DNA from: Haplomitrium mnioides
Taxonomy: Eukaryota > Marchantiophyta > Haplomitriopsida > Calobryales
Assembly (NCBI GenBank): GCA_049999725.1
Contig: JBNGIS010000002.1
Span: 155,964-219,963, forward strand
Direction: 5' to 3'
DNA length: 64,000 bases
The notes below the pieces were generated by a model. The model was not told where the DNA came from. It saw only the letters and a list, made by a program, of their open reading frames with translations, and made no database searches. Positions 58,539 through 64,000 of the stretch are shown one piece after another. The stretch's first letter is position 1, and every line of letters begins with the position of its first letter. A program made the translations under genes and the position numbers.

Positions 58539-60618
58539 TGGTACTTTTTGGTGGTGAGTTACATAGAGAATCAAAAGGCGGTGGTTGAAGTAATGGAACA
58601 ACAACTTGAACATCTTTCACATCTTTTGGAAGTAGGAATGAAAGAAAGAGAAATGTTCCAAAAAGAAGAGAGTTATGGGCGATTTCCAACACCAAAAGCA
58701 TATGATAGAAAGGTGGTTTGTGGTATTTGTAAGAGCTTCATCTTTGATTGTGAACAATGTTTTGAAGCTACAAACATTAGAGAGGATAGTTGGCAAATTC
58801 TATTTGCGGCAAGCCAATTCAAAGGAGTTGCAAAGACTTGGTAGAGATATCAAATAGAACAAGCACAACATGGATTTGTTTCTCTTATTATTTCTTGGTG
58901 TGAGTTCAAAGAAATAGTGATTTCAAGATTTAAAGTTGCAAATGCTTCAAAAGTAGCAAGAGATCAATTGGCCAAATTGAAGCAACTTGGTACAATGAGA
59001 AGCTATGTGACACATTTTCAGAATACAATTATGCAAATTCTTTATATAAGAAAAGAAGCACAAAGCAATGCGTTTGCCAGACAAACATGACTCATTACTT
59101 ACTATTACAGAAGTTAGACCTCATCTTCAACCATTCAAACATCGTACTCAAAACTTTGCAAGCTCTAATGGAGTTAAAATTCTGACAAAAATTTGAGGTA
59201 CCTTGTTCCATCTTGATGGTATGATTGAGAAACACTCTTGTAGAATGTTGGTGGATAGTGCGAGCTCTAAAATTTTTATGTCGTTGCATTTTGCTAAATA
59301 TAAGCTTATCAAGGGGAGTATTGTGACTATGGTTGATGGCCAAAAGCATCACGTATTTTTCTCTCAAAAACCATTCTTTCTAATGATTAGAAAATAGTAT
59401 ACGGAATCTATGCAACTGGTTGTTGCACTTGTATAATATGACATCATTTTAGGATTGCCTTGGCTTGAAGATTGATCTACTCAATTTGATTGGGCAAAAC
59501 GACAAATTCAAGTTACCTTACAAGGTAAGAAATTTTTTTGGAGGTGTTTGACATTGTTGGTGACAAAGCCTAAATCATTTTAACATGTTAATTCAATGGA
59601 GCAAGAGTTGCATGTCTTTGCTATTTGGATTAAACCCATTATAAACTTAAGTAAAGAGGGGGAAAAAGTGCACCTACCTCAATGATAAATGATGTCTTGA
59701 AAGAGTTTGTGGATACATTTCCGTAGGATTTGCCAAATGGATTATCATGTCGAGGAATACCTTTTTTGATTGAGTTGATATCGGGAAGCACTCATTATAG
59801 TCGACCTATATATCGGTTGTTGCCTCAAGAATTAAAGGAGCTTCACAAGACATTGACAAATCCTCTTGAGAAGGATTTGATTCAGCACAGTGCTTCTCCT
59901 TATAGAGCTTTGGTGTTCTTTGTACCAAAAAAGATGGTGGATTTTGTCTTTGTACAAATTATTGAGTATTGAACAATCAAACAATAAAGAAAGTATATCC
60001 TCTACCTCATATTGATGATTTGTTGGATCAATTGAGTGGTGTACGATTCTTTTCTAAGTTGGATCTTTGAAGTGGCTATTGGCAAATTCCAATCAAGCCA
60101 ATAGATGTACCAAAGACAACTTTTCGCATAAGGTATGGGCATTTTGAGTGGAAGATCCATTATGCTCCGGTAATATTCATAGATTAAATGCATCGAGTTT
60201 TTGATGGTTATTGGATAAGTCAGTGTTTTTGTTTTTGGATAATATCTTTATCTTTAGTAAAACTGAAGTTGAGCATCTTGCTCATCTCAAGAAGTGTTAC
60301 AAAGACTATGTAATTGGAAGATTTATTGCAAGAAGTCTAAGTGTGAGTTTTTGAAGCAAGAGATGACTTACTTAGGATATAAAGTGTCTCCGGATGGCAT
60401 CAAAATGGAGGAAGAGAAAATTAAGGCTATTATAGAGTGGCCAACACTGAATGATGCAAAGGATGTTTGAGTTTTTAATGGATTAGCAAGTTTTTATCAA
60501 GATTCATCCATTACTATTCTCATATTGTTGCACCACTTATGGACTTACTAAGGAAGGATCAATGTTTCAATGAACAACCAATGAGCAAGGGGCATTTCAA
60601 CGACTCAATGATGCGGTG

Positions 60619-61490
60619 TGTAATAGTACAAGCATAAGGTTGTGCTATTTATAAGAAAATAGAGAGGAGTGAAGGAAGTGGTAGGGAATCACTTTTAAGG
60701 TTGAAAATAAAAGTGACTTGTAAATGAAGAAAAAGGGATGACACCCTCTTCTCTTATGTAAATAGAAGGGCTTATTAGCTCCACTTCTCATTTTGGAGTT
60801 TCTCTCAAATCATTTGGGTTTTTTAGTTGCTTGGCTTTTGCTTGCACTCTTGGTCTTAGTTTGGATCTTGAGCTGCCTTTGATTGAAGAATTCTATTAGA
60901 GTTCACTATGAGTTCTTACTTGTTTGGATTTGGTTCTTGAGATTCTTTTACATTGATATCAGAGCCACGATTCTTTTTGGTGGTGAGTTACATGGAGAAT
61001 CAAGGCATGGTAGTTCAAGCAATGGAACAACAACTTGAACATTTTTCACACTTTTTAGAAGTGGGATTGAAAGAAAGAGCAATGTTTCAAGAAGAAGAGA
61101 GTTATAGCCGATTTACAACGCCAAAAGCATATGATAGAAAGGTGGTTTATGGTGCTTGTAAGAGCTTCATCTTTGATTGTGGACAATATTTTGAAGCTAC
61201 AAACATTAGAGAGAATAGTCGGCGAATTCTATTTGCTGCAAGCCAATTAGAAGGAGTTGCAAAGACTTGGTGGAGATATCAAATAGAATAAGCACAATGT
61301 GGATTTGTTGCTTTTATTGTTTCTTAGTGTGGGTTCAAAGAAGCAGTGATTTCAAGATTTAAAATTTTAAATGCTTCAAAAGTTGCAAGAGATCGATTGG
61401 ATGAATTGAAGCAACTTAGTATAGTGAGAAGCTATATGCCACATTTTCAAGATACAATTATGTAAATTCCTGATATAAAACAACCGCTAC
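60619..61490 (+). mobile_element. Second family B LTR and gag, in tandem
   Basis: LTR 60619-60952 (334 bp, lacking the duplicated middle), a primer site TTGATATCAGAGCC with one change, then gag (VQAMEQQLEHFSHFLEVGLK, RFTTPKAYDRKVV, TWWRYQIE) to a stop near 61290 and broken gag to about 61490. The gag reads longer and cleaner than the first copy. The element is cut off at about 61490. Confidence 0.82.
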
Positions 61491-61494
61491 TTTG

Positions 61495-61849
61495 AACCAG
61501 GAACCTGAGTTCCTGTTTCACTTGGCAGTCGAAATTTTTTTTTGGAAGATTTGGCATTCAAAAACATCAAATTTAAGACTAAAATCTTCTTTTCGAAAAA
61601 AAAAATTGTTTTTTATGAACAAAAAATGCATATTTTCCATTTAGATTATATTTCAAATATTTCTTTATAGAAAAAAACTTTTAAAACAAACATTTTGGCT
61701 ATTCAAATATTTTAAAAAAACTTGACACTATTGTGAATAAACTAAATTCATCAAAAAAAGAAATAAAATATATATCTTTTGGTAGAAAAAAACTACAAAA
61801 AAACGTAAATGTCTAGTCGGATAAGGACTTTAAACCTCACTTTGAGCAT
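61495..61849. other. Low-complexity AT-rich DNA
   Basis: A- and T-runs, no coding frame. Confidence 0.5.
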
Positions 61850-62200
61850 CGTAGCCAACAAAGTCTATGCAATCATAGACTTCAAACCAAAACTGTAAAG
61901 CCTATGCACGCATAGACTCCGAACAAGAATCCTAAATCCTCTCCGTACTTAGACTTTGAACAAGAACAATGAAGTTATGCACGCATGGACTTTCAACTAG
62001 AATCCTAGAGCCAAAACACGCCAAGATTCTAAGCAAGAACCCTGTAGCCTATGCAAGCATAGACATTGAACAAGAACCCTTTGACCAACGGGTGCAGGGA
62101 CTCTGAACAACAACCTTACAGCTTAAGTACGCAAGGAATCCAAACAACAACTACAAAGCCTTAATGTGCACAGACACTAAACAATGTACAAACACTCCAA
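61850..62200. repeat. ~37-bp tandem array, 3' of methyltransferase copy 2
   Basis: Units such as GCCTATGCACGCATAGAC plus TCCGAACAAGAATCC repeat every 36-38 bp. The reverse complement matches the array at 11640-11935. Confidence 0.75.
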
Positions 62201-62253
62201 ATCATTCTTAGATTAGTAACTACGTTCAAACCATTCTTAGACTATCAAGTGGG

Positions 62254-63545
62254 TCAACTTATTTTTAGGCACAATAAACTAAATCGTGATGAAAAGACTT
62301 GTAATAGATTGAAAGAGCAACAAGATAAAACTTTGGCAAAAAAAGATTTCGAAAAAATAAATTTTATTATTGATGCAAAGTGTACAAAGACGTCATCAGA
62401 ATCTCTCCTCTTTCCAGTCCCCGATATTACAACAGAGTCACCAAAAGCACCTGCAATACCAGTAGGAACAGGTTCCTTGTGGTAAGCAAAAACTATTTGT
62501 GACTCAGTCACATCGGATGGCAAGGAAGCCATCTCCAAAACATCTGAGGAATATAAATAGACTGACATCTATCATATTCTACGACGATGCAGTTTTGCAT
62601 CAGCTTAAGAGTATAGACAAGGCCTGTGCCAGATTCAGAGCAGAGATCAAGGATCCAATCCTGTTATGTTGATAAATGGTCGATAAAAAGATTGTACAGA
62701 GCCTGCGGCTTCTGATAAACATTCACTCGAACATCATCTCCTGGATGTTTAAGCTTTGCAGAAGTTGCAGGGCATCTAAAAACACTCCGCATAGGCTGCC
62801 GAGGAAGTCTGGTCGTAGAAGAAGCTTGCAAGTTGAAATGACGCATGCTCTTCTTTCCTTCCTTTGTCCAGTAGCCCATCGTCCAATACTCGTAGGCATG
62901 TGTGATTCTGGGACCACCAGAATGATGTATATTGCTTTTGTTCCTGCATAAAGATAAACAATCACATCAAACATTGTAACGAAAATATAAGAGAAATCAA
63001 AAACAAAGAAATCAAAAAAAATAAAAATAAAATAACAACTCACCAGATGTCGTGATCAATTGCACAGTAGACTTCAGAAAAGACATCCTTGACAATGCCA
63101 AACTACTGCAAAGAATGTATGATTACAAAAGACTAAAACTCCGAAGTAGTTATTGCTGCAAAAGATGATACCATATCGAAAATGTCATGATTTGAAAACA
63201 GTTCCGAGACATCATGCTTGCATTCCTTTAGGTTATACTCGTAAGGAATATCAGCAATAGCCAAAGTGAAACACCTAGGTTTCACAAAGCCCTTCAATTG
63301 TCCAGCGTTGGCCTCCCTGTGGACTTGATAAAATGCTACGTTGAGACCGTCAACATAAGACAGTAAGTCTTCTTCCTCATCTCTCACAACTCATTTTGTT
63401 GTGAGAGATGCAGCACCACTTTGTTGTCATGCTTTCCACTCTCTGGCCTTATGGCAGTGGAAAAGAAAGTCGGAGGGTAAGAGACCAACATATGAGGCTA
63501 GTCTTGTTCTTCGGGGGCTTCTTCGACCCCAAATTTCTTTCTTTC
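62254..63545 (-). pseudogene. Decayed DNA amino-methyltransferase (copy 2)
   Basis: Minus strand, from the array side: YMLVSYPPTFF near 63490-63460; DEEEDLLSYVDGLNVAFYQ (63385-63330); the catalytic segment FTLAIADIPYEYNLKE with DIPY at 63252-63241; DIFDMVSSF; then after a gap or intron AYEYWTMGYWTKEGKKSMRH (near 62890-62830). RCPATSAKLKHPGDDVRVNV, YQKPQALYNLFIDH and WILDLCSESGTGLVY (62657-62613) follow, the latter being the S-adenosylmethionine-binding loop. A TAA (62666-62664) interrupts it and another frame continues to 62254 (SQIVFAYHKEPVPTG, FGDSVVISGTG). DIPY before SxSGTG fits beta-class N6-adenine/N4-cytosine methyltransferases. The binding loop is better kept than in copy 1. The ParB-like half should lie beyond 64000. 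Confidence 0.68.
63378..63410. repeat. Perfect 13-bp inverted repeat with 7-nt loop
   Basis: CATCTCTCACAAC and GTTGTGAGAGATG around TCATTTT. It lies at the 5' end of the DEEEDLLSYVDGL segment of the methyltransferase remnant. Its role is unknown. Confidence 0.8.
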
Positions 63546-63560
63546 TTTTGCAGCTGCTGT

Positions 63561-63562
<2 letters not shown>

Positions 63563-63598
<36 letters not shown>
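63563..63598. repeat. 36-base poly-T tract
   Basis: On the minus strand it is a poly-A run directly after TTTTTTTCAG (63611-63600), the inferred 3' splice site following the 24-bp array. Confidence 0.9.
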
Positions 63599-63660
63599 CC
63601 TGAAAAAAATCAAAACAAAAACATTAGAGAATAAAAGAAAACATTGAAAGGTTAAAACCC

Positions 63661-64000
63661 TAAAACATTTTAGAGTCCATGCGCACATGGACTTGGAAGT
63701 CCATTCGTTGAGGGACATCGAACTCCATACGCGTATGGAGTTCAAAGTCCATTCGTTGAAGGACTTCGAAGTCCCTACACGCTTGGAATTCAAAGTCCAT
63801 GCGCGCACAGACTTTGATGTCCCTGCGCCCCATGACTTCGAAGTCCATGCGCGTATGAACATCGAAGTTCCTGTGCGTAGGGACTTCAAAGTCCTTGAGC
63901 GAATGGACTTTGAAGTCCATGCATGCAGGAACTTTGATGTCTGTGCGCGCATGGACTTCTAAGTCCATACGCGAGTGGACCGTAGGTTTCCAAAAAAAAC
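63661..64000. repeat. 24-bp self-complementary minisatellite, array 3
   Basis: About fourteen units at exact 24-bp spacing, for example GTCCATGCGCACATGGAC plus TTGGAA, running off the window. Because the unit is GTCCATGCGCGCATGGAC plus TTCGAA, both strands read in phase as MDFEVHAR-like octapeptides (plus 63687-63962, minus 63968-63660). It lies upstream of methyltransferase copy 2, as array 2 does for copy 1. Confidence 0.93.

Larger units (their letters stand above)
57934..60616 (+). mobile_element. Family B gypsy element: 5' LTR, gag, protease, RT (truncated)
   Basis: LTR 57934-58523 (TGTAATAATAC...CTCTTACA), then the primer site TTGGTATCAGAG at 58524. Gag starts in the 58524-58844 frame (VEVMEQQLEHLSHLLEVGMK, RFPTPKAYDRKVV, FAASQFKGVAKTW) and then has stops. 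Protease: RMLVDSASSKIFMSL (59245-59290). RT: DLPNGLSCRGIPFLIEL to KGLHKTL-like and RALVFFVPKK (59730-59935), then broken RT to TYLGYKVSPDGIKMEEEKIKA (60369-60430). It ends inside the RT/RNase H connection, where a second family B LTR begins at 60619. Integrase is missing. Confidence 0.85.

Noticed and set aside
63560-63968. Octapeptide-repeat protein on either strand
   Set aside because: The open frames result from a self-complementary 24-bp repeat; no start context or non-repeat coding part, and the equivalent arrays 1 and 2 have stops. Kept as a repeat, with the coding coincidence noted.
1-64000. tRNA or rRNA genes
   Set aside because: No cloverleaf with A and B boxes or rRNA segment was recognised by eye; a tRNAscan run would be needed to exclude them.

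Overview
This is a stretch of land-plant nuclear DNA from a draft assembly (a 10-N gap lies at 43751-43760). Evidence for a plant: chromodomain Ty3/gypsy and Copia elements with tRNA-iMet primer sites, an intron-rich plant gene, and AT-rich intergenic DNA packed with decayed LTR elements. I cannot name the species. The retroelement load, long introns and the presence of a ParB-like/amino-methyltransferase gene would fit a non-seed plant or gymnosperm, but this is only inference.

The one gene that looks intact is on the minus strand at 44811-55581. It has thirteen exons with GT-AG introns that join into a 359-codon reading frame matching FIP37, the plant WTAP homologue and m6A RNA methyltransferase-complex subunit. 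Its introns carry a private family of ~0.5-kb tandem repeats, two decayed LINE fragments, a Copia scrap and a 57-nt in-frame extra exon built from pieces of exons 6 and 7.

The most unusual content is a pair of decayed copies of a gene that joins a ParB-like (GGNH) region to a DNA amino-methyltransferase of the DPPY ... WxLDxxSxSGTG type. Copy 1 (+, about 13.08-16.89 kb) has both halves. Copy 2 (-, 63.55 down to 62.25 kb) shows only the methyltransferase half, because its upstream part runs off the window. In both copies the inferred introns hold arrays of a 24-bp self-complementary minisatellite that reads as the same octapeptide on both strands. A related ~37-bp array lies near each copy.

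The rest is repeats. Family D is a non-coding, GC-rich 4.25-4.37-kb unit with TGTC...GACA ends. Two complete copies have perfect, different 5-bp target duplications (1409-5775 and 27343-31593), and a third runs in from the left edge (1-1324); these look like giant solo LTRs. Family A is a minus-strand chromovirus (38052-42302) with RT and RNase H deleted, plus a solo LTR at 19203-19741. Family B is another chromodomain gypsy lineage scattered in at least eight pieces. Family C is a third gypsy fragment (25.4-26.7 kb). A Copia RNase H remnant lies at 7.1-8.4 kb. Tandem arrays include an 86-bp satellite (32225-33566) and an ~88-bp array (22.3-23.5 kb). The remaining intervals are AT-rich and show no recognisable gene.
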